Shown: piece after piece, positions 43,230 to 53,189 of the stretch
Position numbering within the stretch: position 1 is the first letter of the stretch
Layout of the letters: each line of letters starts with the position of its first letter
DNA from: Lepidurus packardi
Lineage: Eukaryota > Arthropoda > Branchiopoda > Notostraca > Triopsidae
Length of the DNA: 64,000 nucleotides
Reading direction: 5' to 3'
NCBI GenBank assembly: GCA_023053545.1
Contig: JAKZAN010000005.1
Coordinates: 6,696,001-6,760,000 of the forward strand
Notes under the pieces: model-generated
What the model saw: only the letters and a program-made list of their open reading frames with translations
Database searches by the model: none
What the model was told of the DNA's origin: nothing
Program-made: the position numbers and the translations under genes

Positions 43230-43660
43230 ATGGTACGACCGAGGTATGATCTGGCCGTTGGCTTGAACAAGGGACACAAAACCACCAAGAATGTCCAAAA
43301 GCCCCGTCCCTCTCGTAGGAAGGGAGTAAGTTTTCATAAATCTGAAACTCGTGCCCCTAATAACACTTGTCTTTTGTCTTAGCGTTTGACCAAGCACACC
43401 AAATTCATTCGCGATATTGTGAAGGAGGTTTGTGGCCATGCCCCGTACGAGAAGCGCACTATGGAATTGTTGAAAGTGTCAAAGGATAAGCGCGCCCTGA
43501 AATTCTTGAAGAGAAGGGTAAATTTTTAAAAATCAGCCTGTAATAAGCCTTAATATTAATTATTTCTGATTAGTTGGGCACTCACTTGCGTGCCAAGAGG
43601 AAGCGTGAAGAGTTGGGCACAGTTTTGACCCAGATGCGCAAACAGGCTGCACACAAATAA
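43230..43660 (+). CDS. RPL36: Ribosomal protein eL36
   Basis: Large-subunit ribosomal protein. Exons 43230-43325, 43383-43517 and 43574-43660; 105 aa, the standard size. [20 protein letters not shown] is the conserved N-terminus, followed by [60 protein letters not shown] and the end RKQAAHK. Introns are ~56 bp, too small to host typical snoRNAs. Probably TOP-regulated given its upstream pyrimidine tract. Confidence 0.98.
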
Positions 43661-43781
43661 AGTGCTCTGGCCCTTATTTGCAAAATACAGTCTGTTCCAC
43701 ACTTAACAAGTTTTTAAGAAAAATTTTGAGATAGAACACGTATTTATAAAAAAAATCAGTCGAAAAGAGATCCGCACAACA

Positions 43782-45356
43782 TTAAATAACAGACGGGTTG
43801 TGATGGACCATCACACTGGTTAATACTGAGCTAACAACCAAGTCTTGGATGCTCTCTTTTTCCAGAGTCTCATTTGACTCTGTTTCTGCTTTAACAGAGA
43901 GATTATTTACAATGCCATTAGCTACAACTGGACTGGCTTTTCGGTCATTTACCACTTCTTCCAGCCGCTGACGTTTTTTTTTTCCCCCAGACTCTTCTTT
44001 GACTTCCTTCTTCGCTTTGGTCTCTGGGCCGCTTTTCAATAGCCCTTGGCCTTCTAAGCGTTTGCGAGTCATTCCAACACAGCGAGCCATAATAGTCCAT
44101 TCTTTAGGAGTCGCTAATACGATCTTTGTAGGGTCTGCACTGACAGAATATTGAAGAGGAGCCACGCCGAGTTTTTCTAACAACATTTGCAGCACGTCAT
44201 CAACGTAGGTATTGATCGTGAGATCCGCTTTCTTGTCCTTGAAAAAGGAAACAATAAACGCACGGTATAAAACAGACAGGATTTAGTTGGGTGAGGTGGT
44301 TATACTCACATGCTTGGTGGGTTGGAGATTGCAAATTACGAGTTTTCCACCGTTTTTCTTTGACAAAGTGGGAAGATTGCCACTTGGGACGATTTGCAGT
44401 GTCGTTCCCAAGCATAAACTCAAGCTGGATGCACTATAAACAGAAAACAAGTTAAGCTTACCTGAATTAGGCTGGGCAAACGTACTTGGAATGTAGCTCG
44501 GCTAATGAGAGATCCCTGGTAGGAAGCTCGTGCTCCCAATCCAACACTGTGTCGTGCAATTTGCCTCTACACGGTAATCTTAAGGTTCCGTTGCTGCCTT
44601 TCATGGCTGGACACGGTTTATTTAAACAGCGCTGGCCGACGGTGGGAACTGATTGCTGACGCACAAACTGTCTAGAAATGAAAATTTTTTTGGGGGGTGG
44701 GGACGCATAAATCTAGCCCGGATTTGGAAATACCTTGAACACTGACTGCACTGTTCAATGAACATATTTCCGTGTAATTCGGAGAGTTTGGAACGATCTA
44801 AGCCTGATTTGAGATGTAGGCCATCTATATTCTGACTCACGACGTAATGTACAAATCCTGTAAACCAGGGTTAGTAAAAACGTACTGTACTGGATGAAAT
44901 AAAGTTCCTACCTGCTCTAGCTAAAGCTAAGATCGACATATGAGTAAATGTAGGAACCGCGTCATCGAAAGAGACGTTGATGTTGGGTCTTTCGCCTTTC
45001 TTTTCCAGGGTCCAGACTCCTTTAGGACCTCTACAAGACAGAGTAACGTTAACTAGGCGTAGAATTAAGTTGATAAATGAACCTAAAATCTGGTATGCCT
45101 GAGGCTGTGCTGATTCCGGCCCCTGTATGTAAAACAACATGTGACGCTTCCTTAATCCACTGGGCTAACACGGCTGTCTTTTCGGCCACTTTTTCGCTTG
45201 ACTCGAACCGCTATAAACAAGAAAAAGATTATTTGTCACTTCGACAATAACAGTATTAAAATATTTTTAATTTAACAACTTAAGTATTACCTCTGGTATG
45301 CCTAATTTCCCTTTATCTTCATACGGGGACAATCCATCTGCGTAATTGCACGACAT
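43782..45356 (-). CDS. SIRT6: SIRT6, NAD-dependent histone deacylase
   Basis: Nuclear class IV sirtuin acting on H3K9ac/H3K56ac and in DNA repair. Seven exons: 45356-45291, 45210-45083, 45030-44912, 44857-44734, 44671-44486, 44433-44310 and 44237-43782; 400 aa. The start [20 protein letters not shown] equals the SIRT6 N-terminus. NAD-binding [33 protein letters not shown] and catalytic His in ELHGNMF are all present. The zinc pair CSQC is followed by further Cys (GQRC, LPCR). Then come [24 protein letters not shown] and NLQPTKHDKKADL. The C-terminal tail is Lys/Glu-rich and disordered (KKKRQRLEE, probable nuclear localisation). It shares a very short promoter with IFT52. Confidence 0.97.
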
Positions 45357-45431
45357 ATTTCAAAACAAGATTAGTTACGAATGAACTAAAACAACTTTCC
45401 GGCGCAGAAAACCTACGCACTCCGCTTTGTT
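45357..45431. promoter_or_regulatory. 75 bp bidirectional promoter, SIRT6 / IFT52
   Basis: Only 75 bp separate the SIRT6 ATG (minus) and the first in-frame IFT52 ATG (plus). If IFT52 really starts at 45594 the shared region is 237 bp. No TATA box is evident. Confidence 0.6.
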
Positions 45432-47083
45432 ATGACGGCCATTAATGAAAAGGCGGCAGGTGGGCGGGAATTCGTGTACGGGGAGGAGCTTTCGGAATTA
45501 AAAGCATTTCGCATAGCAACGGCCTTGGTTACGAAGTACTACAAAACTGGTCGAAAGAAATTCGCCGTAGGAGTGGAAAAAATTATCGGGAAAATGGTTT
45601 TGATTGAAGAAAAAAATACGATTTTGGTCTGTGAGATTAAGAGTGAACTACTGAAGCCCACGGAGGCATATCGCGACTTGTTTCGACGCTTGAAATCCAC
45701 ATGGAAAGTGAACAGGCAAGAAATGAAAAGGCAACGATTTTTCCGCTGCGTTATCTGAAATACGTTCGGTTTATTACACATTAGTCTGAAAGAAGAACTG
45801 TCTATACGGACCCTGGCAGATGCCCGCCTTTTTGTCATCACAGCCCCACAAGAACGCTTCAGCGAATCGGAATTCGCAGCGTTACGACATTATCTCGATG
45901 CAGGCGGACGAGTTTTGGTTTGCATGGGCGAAGGCGGCGAGCAAAAGTTGGGGTCGAATATCAACTTTCTTTTGGAAGAATATGGCATTTATGTTAACAA
46001 TGGTCCATCCGCTAATTTGATTTAAACATGGTACAGTAAATTTGCAAAGTCTAAATATAGATGCGGTGATCCAAACTTCGTTTCACAAGTACTTCCATCC
46101 AAAAGAAGCATTGGTTCACCAAGGCTTGGTCAATTCCGCTGTGTGCAAAACTGACAAGAAAGATGAGGACCACCAAAATAGGTACCCGAGAACTAAATTG
46201 TGTCTTTTGAGAGAAATTTAACATATTTCCGTATAGGTTGGTTTTCTTGTACCCACTCGGAGCTACGTTAAATGTAGCAAAACCTGCAATAAGTTTGATG
46301 ACCAGCGGAGTCCACAGTTTCCCGATGCAGAGGCCAGTACTGGCAGTTTATCAAAACCCCCGTAATCAGGGCAAACTAGTAGTTTGTGGCTCCTGCCACA
46401 TTTTGTCAGACACTTTCAGCGAGAAGGAAGACAACGCGAAATTACGCGACTGGCTGTTCCAATTTCTCATGGAAGACATGCCCATTAAGGAAGATCGTGG
46501 TGAAGCTGAAGTTGGAGAATACATAACTTGCCCTGATACGGGGACCTTGGCTGCCAAGGTGAAGGTTTGCTTGCAAGAATCCGAAGAGGTTCCGGCGGAT
46601 TTCAGTCGATTGTATCATTCGAACCTATACGGACTTGATACGGGGCTCTTGCCTGTCGTTTTGCAATCTTTCGAACAACTGGGAGTAAAGCATGAACCCC
46701 TCAAATTGATTACGCCTCATTTTGAAACTCCTCTTCCACCTTTAGAGATGGCGGTAATATCGTAAACTTTGAAAAGTAAATAGACTAAAAAAATGTGGGG
46801 GTAGATGTTTCCACCATTTTTTCGAAGCTTACCGCCCCCTGCCTTGGAATTGTACGACTTGGATGAAGCTTTCAGTTCAGATAAAACCCGGTTGGCGCAA
46901 TTAACGAATAAATGCACCGATGCCGATTTAGATTACTACGTAAGGGAAGGAGGAGACATTATTGGATTAATACCTCCTCCACCGTCAGCCAAGCACGTAT
47001 TGTATCAAGTTCTAACAACAATATCTGATTTCAAGAAATCGAACCCGGTAAGCTCGGGTGACTCGAATTTTTCTAGTGATTGA
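45432..47083 (+). CDS. IFT52: IFT52, intraflagellar transport protein 52
   Basis: Core IFT-B subunit for assembly of cilia. Five exons: 45432-45715, 45785-46002, 46061-46181, 46237-46753 and 46805-47083; 472 aa from the first ATG. Hallmarks: LDAGGRVLVCMGEGGEQ, SNINFLLEEYGIYVNN, HKYFHPKEAL, LYPLGATLNVAKPA, CGSCHILSDTFSEKEDN, LQESEEVPADFSRL, GVKHEPLKLITPHFETPLPP, ELYDLDEAFSSDKTRLAQLT. Intron 1 is GC-AG (AACAG|GCAAGA) and intron 2 has the weak donor GTCCAT. The internal Met at 45594 (MVLIEEKNTILV) aligns with the vertebrate start, so the first 54 residues may be 5' leader translated in frame or a real extension. From 45594 the protein is 418 aa, near the human length. Confidence 0.93.
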
Positions 47084-47171
47084 GTGTAAAAACGGAACAA
47101 GTTTGGTTTTAACAATAAACAAGGCACTTTATTAAAGAGAAAGATATATTTTTTTTTAATTTCGAAAAGAC

Positions 47172-48142
47172 TTAGTTTGGCTTGTTATGAGGAATGGATA
47201 ACGTGACGATTATAGCAACGAAAAGCAGGACAATTAGAATCCAATAGCACCACGTACTATCTTTTTTGTCTACTACCGTAATGTGAGTTGTTTGGCGAGC
47301 TATCCGGCTTTGCGTGAGGTCAACATGATCAGCGATATCGTCAATTAACTCTGCAAGATTCAAACGGTATTACTGATCCATTACGAGATTAATGAAGGGT
47401 GTTAATATGAAAATCATACCGTTTTGGATGTCCACTTCGTTTCCAATCGCTCGAGCCATTTCTTTCTGTCGGCTTATCACCTGGGATAGAACTTCTAAAC
47501 CCGCATCTTGCTCTAAATAAACAGGAATGAAGTAATAGCAGGGAGTAATTTTTTTTAAAAACTTACGATCTAAAACTTGGACTTGCTGCTGTTTGAGGTC
47601 ATGGACGCTGACGTGACGAACGTCTTCTTCCCCATCGTCCCAGCCGGATACTCCCAAATTGGCTACGGATGACGAACCACCATATAGTTGTTGTCTGCTA
47701 GTGTTAGGCAGTCCATGATCACCCAGGGTATACTGAACTTGTTTTAATTTGCTGTATAGTCCGTCTACAATATAAGTTCTTCGATCGGACTCATGGACAG
47801 TCCTGAAAACCCAGGAAACCCTTAAACTATTATTGTATAGAAATATTTTTAAACCTACAACTCTCCATTTCGAGTTTGTTGATCCAAAATAATTTTCAGC
47901 TGGTTAATTTCATTAGTAAAATGCCTGACAGCCATCCTTACGTTTGTCGTAAGCTTGGCGTAAATGTTCGACGATCTTGGTTCTTGTTCCCTCAGACTAA
48001 AAGTCTGCATGATCTCCCTATGAATCTTCTCGCATTTCTCCAACTGCCGAGACCTACAAAATACTATTACTACATGATCAAAAACCATTGAAAAAATCAC
48101 AAACCATGCTTGGTTATCTGTCTCGATCTCAGTTAGTGCCAT
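47172..48142 (-). CDS. STX8: Syntaxin-8, Qc-SNARE of late endosomes
   Basis: Tail-anchored SNARE for late-endosome/lysosome fusion. Five exons: 48142-48105, 48053-47862, 47802-47567, 47512-47420 and 47350-47172; 245 aa. An N-terminal helical region precedes the family string HDLKQQQVQVLDQQDAGLEV, the SNARE motif LSQVISRQKEMARAIGNEVD then IQNELIDDIADHVDLTQSRI with the zero-layer Gln, and a C-terminal membrane anchor WCYWILIVLLFVAIIVTLSI with a short lumenal end. The first ATG gives MALTEIETDNQAWSRQLEKC. Its 5' flank is interrupted at about 48250 by the inverted-repeat element described next. Confidence 0.93.
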
Positions 48143-48250
48143 TATTCAACTGAAAATCAAGACTTCCCTTCCACGACATAAAAATATCTCCGATACTTCT
48201 ATTTACGACGTATTTTTGCCTTTTACCTAACAGATGGCGCCGAATCTTAC

Positions 48251-48555
48251 TTTTCAAGATTTCAACACATTATCAGACGGGATCCTGTGCGAAACCACAG
48301 GATCGCCTTGCACTCATCCTGTTCGTACGCACAGGATTATATACCCACAAGTTTCGCTTCAGCGCGGGATCACGTGACTTTGTTCTGTTTACGTTTCACG
48401 TGACTTTGTTTTGTTTACGTACGTAAAATTTTTTGTCATGGGTAAAACAAAGAAAAACGAAGCAGCGGTAACGGCAGTTCTTTTAAGAGCAAAGGAGCGG
48501 CAAGAAGAGTTCGAAAGACAAAAAAAAGAGGCCAGGAGGATTAAAGAACGCGAAC
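48251..48555 (+). repeat. Left inverted-repeat arm (promoter plus exon 1 start)
   Basis: Contains the palindrome GATCCTGTG-CGAAAC-CACAGGATC (48281-48304), a second palindrome ATCCTGT-TCGTACGC-ACAGGAT (48316-48337), two CACGTG boxes (48371-48376, 48397-48402) inside a 26 bp tandem repeat, and the ATG at 48438. It pairs with 57164-57468. Confidence 0.85.
48281..48402 (+). promoter_or_regulatory. Palindrome pair and tandem CACGTG boxes in the gene promoter
   Basis: Two perfect hairpin-forming palindromes followed by two E-box (CACGTG) sites 26 bp apart lie 35-157 bp upstream of the ATG at 48438. All these elements are conserved in the right arm, which has otherwise drifted, implying functional constraint or recent duplication. 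Possible roles are bHLH or transposase binding; this is inference. Confidence 0.5.
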
Positions 48556-50756
48556 GCTATAGAAAAAAGCAAGTGTTTCTTCATGCGTCCCTTACTACCA
48601 CTACGGGAATGTTACATTCTCGCACCAAACCTCGTCAAAAGGTGGGTAATCATTCTCGTGCGAAGCGAACGAATGGCCGTGCTCCGGATGTACAGGAAAC
48701 GCTCATCGATTCTCAAGAAAGTAAGACGTAATTTCAGCTTGGAACTGTGTAACGCAAACTGATCAAAATTATAATTCTTTCTGTAATTTAGACCCGAAGA
48801 ACGATTCCGGAGACAACAGGAGCACAAGGCAAACATTTACTAGCAATGTGAACCGTACGTCAACTCGCCCAGCCGAAAGTTGGCGTGAAAGGCGCGATAG
48901 ACTAGCAGCTGGTTGGGAAACCGTCCGACCCACAATTTTTACCGGCATCATAAAAAAAGAGTCGCCCGCCCTGCGCTCGAAGCAAATTTGCCTCAACTGT
49001 AAAAAGTCTCCAAGTGTCCTCCGGTAAGTAATGTCTTTCTCCCTAAATCACTTAATAAACTCTGACTTTAGATGCAGTGACGGATGCGGCGCTTTATGTA
49101 TCGAATGTGACGCCCTGAAACATACTTTCTTGGCGACACATTTTTTTTTTTCATTGTGTTATGCATTAAAAACGTAACATCTGAATCTTATTAGTTTGTC
49201 AGTCGAGCCTACGGAAGTGTTTGACCTGTTAAGCAGCGAATCGAGGCGCGTTTGTCCTGTCCGGAAATTCCTGCGGTACGTCCATCGATCCATCACGGAT
49301 GGTGTTGCAGCGGCTCGTATCAAGAGTTTAAAAATTGAAGTGTCAGCTGCAGCTGGTAAGTTTTTCATTCGGTTTAATCGGAACATATCTTCCGTCGACT
49401 CATAGAAAAGGTAAGTCATGCTGACCCTGATGTATTTTTTTGCTTTTTTAATGTCTATCTGAATGAATTGATATCTTTATCTGTAATATGTGATTGTCCG
49501 CTTTGCCTAAGGAGAAGCATTTTGTCGTAGCAACGTAGTCAGAGCACGTATGTAGCTTTTCAGGTGTGCATGAGCTTTTAGGAATTAAAAATGCTTCGTT
49601 CATTCGTGTTCCTCGTCTTCTGCTTTATGTAACCGCTTTATGTAAGTGTGCCGTGCTCCAAAGGCGAAACGATTAGAGGATATGTCAACTGTTTCCCGGT
49701 AAAGTTGTCCATTTTTGGCAACAATACAAGTTGTATTTTTATAGTTATACAGAATCTTTCTTATTGCTAAAAGTATTGTGAATTTGTTAATTCACGGCTT
49801 ACTTGGGGTGAAAATAAATTAATTTAAGGATCTCACTTCTTAAATGAAAGTGACAGCTTCTGCGCAATTATCGGTGTTGTATAATAATGTCAATACAAAT
49901 CCTTCTTCGTTAAAAAAAATCGGTAGTATAGTAGTTGAATGCATGGCTTACAAGGGTGGGGTATATTGAGACAGTCACTTGCTGACGCCCGTGAATCGCT
50001 GTAAATAAGTAGCTTCTTGGGATTGAAGTATCCCTTCTGCAAGAGACCGTTATTTTGAAATGAACTACGGGAACCGCAGCTTATAGTCAAGCATCTTTTC
50101 AACTTTTGAAGACACAAGCAAATTGAGGCGACAAAAACGCCTGCAAGCCGCAAGCGAGAAACAAAAATGGATGCAACACGTGGAGTGGTACAATAAACTG
50201 AGGAATTACGTCCCCGACGCTTCGGAATTCCCCAAGTTGGCAGAAACTGACGTGACTGATGTGCACAGTAATACGAATAATTCGATAGCACGTATACATA
50301 TACTGATGTGTGCTGATGTGTCTAGGCGACCGCGACCGACTGACCAAAGCCATCGATCTCTTCACTAAAGTAGAGAGAATCCGGGAAGAGCCGGAAATAC
50401 TTGATAGGGAAATGCACGATTTGAGCCGATACTACGAAGAAAAAGAGAAGGCGCTCGCAAATTTTCATCCTAGCATGCTTTGGCCCGCTTACGGACTTAA
50501 AAAATACTGTTTACCAGAAACCAGTGACGAAGTTGCTCTGGACGGCCTGAAGGCGTTGGTTATTAAGAGACAACGTCATATTTCTTTATTCAGAGAAGAC
50601 GCCATACGGCAATTTCAAGCCGTCAAAGATTGCCCATCTGTTAGTACTGAGACCAACGTACTGGTACGTGAAGAGGACGATGAAGCCGAACCGATAGAGG
50701 ACAGCGATTGGGATGACATGGAAGACTTATTCCTGGAAGAAAGTTTCGTCCTGTAG
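48438..50756 (+). CDS. KDZ-transposase-like protein lacking the catalytic core
   Basis: Six exons with fully consistent phases: 48438-48720, 48792-49023, 49072-49173, 49195-49355, 50112-50267 and 50326-50756; 454 aa. Residues 1-50 are a charged helix (MGKTKKNEAAVTAVLLRAKE). Then comes a WRERRDRLAAGWETVRPTI region and a Cys cluster CLNCKKSP...LRCSDGCGALCIECDALKH, the pattern I associate with the cysteine cluster of Kyakuja-Dileera-Zisupton transposases. The C-terminal half is coiled coil (EILDREMHDLSRYYEEKEKA), with a WPAYGLKKY segment and an acidic end (EDSDWDDMEDLFLEE), also like KDZ C-termini. The several hundred residues of DDE catalytic core expected between are absent; a 756 bp intron (49356-50111) sits where they would be. 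It is either an internally deleted element or a domesticated gene. Assignment to KDZ is from memory. Confidence 0.55.
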
Positions 50757-51376
50757 AATACGAAACTATTTTATTTCAAGCATAACCTGTTAATCAAGAA
50801 ATCAAAGGATTTTCATCTGAATTACAAAATTACGTTCGGTTACTACATAACTCAATGAAGATGGTAACTCAATAATGACAGTAGTTCTGTAACTGAATAA
50901 TTCAAGTTTTTTTCTATGATTTTGATAACGACAAAAAATGCGTGGTTCGTTTCCTATACAACATTTTTCTGAAACAACTAAAGCGAAAATGAATGGGAAA
51001 CAAACATAAATGTGCTCCTGTGTTCCAAATGATGTATGCAAAAATACATACAGTACTGTTCTTTATTTTTACGATATACTCGTCCCTCAAGTGAGTAAAC
51101 ATTGTTTACTCATCATCGTTTTGATCAGCTTGCTCATCATCATAGTTTTCAGCTCGTCATATTCAATTCAATGAAACAATTCGTACAGATGTCACTCAGT
51201 TACCATAGCAACAAGGTATCCGGTTTATACAGACTGACGTATTCAGTGACGTCATAACATCATAGATGTTCACGTGGTGTGCACGTGCTATACACGTGAC
51301 AATCCGGATGCTGCACGCTATAAGCACGTGATGGTTGCATGTTCTTTTGTATGGTAAAAGCAGTCTTATAAGTTGT

Positions 51377-51567
51377 CTAGACGGGACTTTAATTAGGCAT
51401 TAGCTAATGTTAGTCATAGTTAATGAACTTGTAACAACTTCTTCAATTCGGAAACTTCGTTAACAGTTGATTTTCATTAGCGTTAATGTTCTTGTCTCTA
51501 GACGACTCACTTAAACATATTTAACTCAGGTAGTCGGAGTTGATTATCATTAACTTGTCCCGTCTAG
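51377..51567. mobile_element. 191 bp MITE-like element, CTAGACGGGAC terminal repeats
   Basis: Starts CTAGACGGGAC (51377-51387) and ends GTCCCGTCTAG (51557-51567), a perfect 11 bp terminal inverted repeat with further weak inner symmetry (TTAAT/ATTAA). There is no coding capacity. It is nested in the larger segment; no clear target-site duplication is visible. Confidence 0.7.
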
Positions 51568-52516
51568 CCTAGGTATTACGGTTTGCAGCTCCGTACACTG
51601 CTGTCTTTTAGCACATAAAAAGCTTCCAGATGTTTTGGTTTAGTCAGTCTATCGTATTAGTCGATGCCTGAAGATTCGCATTTAGCTAGCGGAACAGCCA
51701 TTAAATCTAAAGAAAGCTGATACGTAATAGATGCCTTCCATCGTGAGGCTATGATGACTTTTCAGAAGGCAAAAAGGCAATGTTCAAATCAGATGACATC
51801 ATAAAGGAGTTATACATTATAATATTAGTGAATTGTCTTCATGAGAACTTCGCGGTATGGGGGTGGGCACAGAAAATACGTGTGAAGCATACACCAAATT
51901 CGCGCTTAAACGTATGGACATCCAAGGGCTGAACGAACGAAAGGATAAAAGGGAAGGAATAGGCTTAGTGTTTCCTGTTTCTGAAATTTTATATCGAACC
52001 TTTTTTCCCGCAAATATATAATTCATATATTGGGACAATCTCTCCAACATAAACCCAGATACCTCAAGACGCACAAGTTTGCAAAAAGACGTACACGCAT
52101 GAGGCATTAAGATAAATTATGTATGACATCTCTCTACTACGCTACCCCTGTTACGCATGCCTTAATAAAATTACATAAAAATTACTTCGATTTTTGAATC
52201 TGCAGATACCAAGACGCGAATCAATAAATTACTGAATTTTACTTTAACAGTTAGAGAAAATTGCACGGAATCACCAGGCTAATCTCTATTTTATTTTTGC
52301 TATTTTTCGCAATCATCGTACAATGTTTGGTGATTATTTCAGATTGTGACGGTGCGTTACATAGATGAGCGAAACCTAACGTTTTTTTATCCTTTTCTGG
52401 TGACGTAGATTACTAGGCGATCAATGCGCTTTTTCTCAGTAGGCCTGTAAGTCAAACCTTCATCATATCATCCATAGCGATTACAGTTGGTTATTGTTGG
52501 TAGGATGCAACATAAA

Positions 52517-52681
52517 CAGTGGCGTATACAGGACTTTGGTTCGTGGGAGGGGGGGATGGTGCCATGTGCAATTTTTGACACTTGGGTTTCCCTTTGTTCA
52601 CCAATATACAAAAATCATTTCAGGGGGTGCATGGGGGTGGGGTGGTTAGGGGATCGCCTAACCTCCGTGGATACTCCCGTG
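52517..52681. mobile_element. ~165 bp MITE-like element, CAGTGGCGTATacAGGA type
   Basis: Begins CAGTGGCGTATACAGGAC and ends TCCGTGGATACTCCCGTG, an imperfect terminal inverted repeat; the interior is G-rich (runs of GGGGG). The CAGTGGCG-ATCCAGG start is common in non-autonomous DNA transposons of many invertebrates. Translation of this repeat gives the familiar but meaningless QWRIQDFGS peptide. Confidence 0.55.
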
Positions 52682-53189
52682 ATTATAAGCGTAATCGTTT
52701 CAATATTATGTTTTCATAAAGTGGCCATTGTGATCCGTGACGCAGCTCTTGCAGGTTCCCATATCAAATTTCATTTCGCCTCTACCCTCACCCCCGGTTT
52801 CACTTTTGGTGACTTCTGGGCTTTTTCAGTTACTCGCATTTTGAATCTGAATTTCCGGAGGGAGCAGTTTGTAGATCTTGAGTGTATTCTACGGCTTCTC
52901 AGTGCTGCAACTCCGACGTCACACTATGTCCGAGTCGGGTATCCAATCTGTATGGCTATGACGTCCCATAGACGTCACGATGTTGCCCCTCGATGCCACT
53001 CATATACGTCACTATATATGCAATGTAGCATGTTGCTATAGTAACGGAGTGACTCTTCATTCCATAAGAAAAACAGTGTCGTTTTGGTTTCTCTTATTAG
53101 CCTACTCCCTACCGTTTGTCTTGTGTGATAAACAAGTATCGAATTCATAAACGATTTATGATTTTACGAGCAATTTCATAGAAACGAAA

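Larger units (their letters stand above)
50757..53189. other. Spacer inside the inverted-repeat segment
   Basis: Contains two small MITE-like elements (51377-51567 and 52517-52681). The 184-codon open frame at 52487-53041 overlaps the second and is probably spurious. Several CACGTG motifs occur at 51270-51330. No gene is recognised. Confidence 0.5.

Noticed and set aside
49394-49410. Possible 5 nt microexon (AAAAG between ATAG and GTAAGT) in the KDZ-like gene
   Set aside because: Direct splicing from 49355 to 50112 already keeps the frame, whereas using the microexon breaks phase with exon 5.
52487-53041. 184-codon open frame on the plus strand
   Set aside because: Its start lies in the CAGTGGCG-type MITE (QWRIQDFGS peptide), and the rest has no motif; the frame begins and ends without splice logic.
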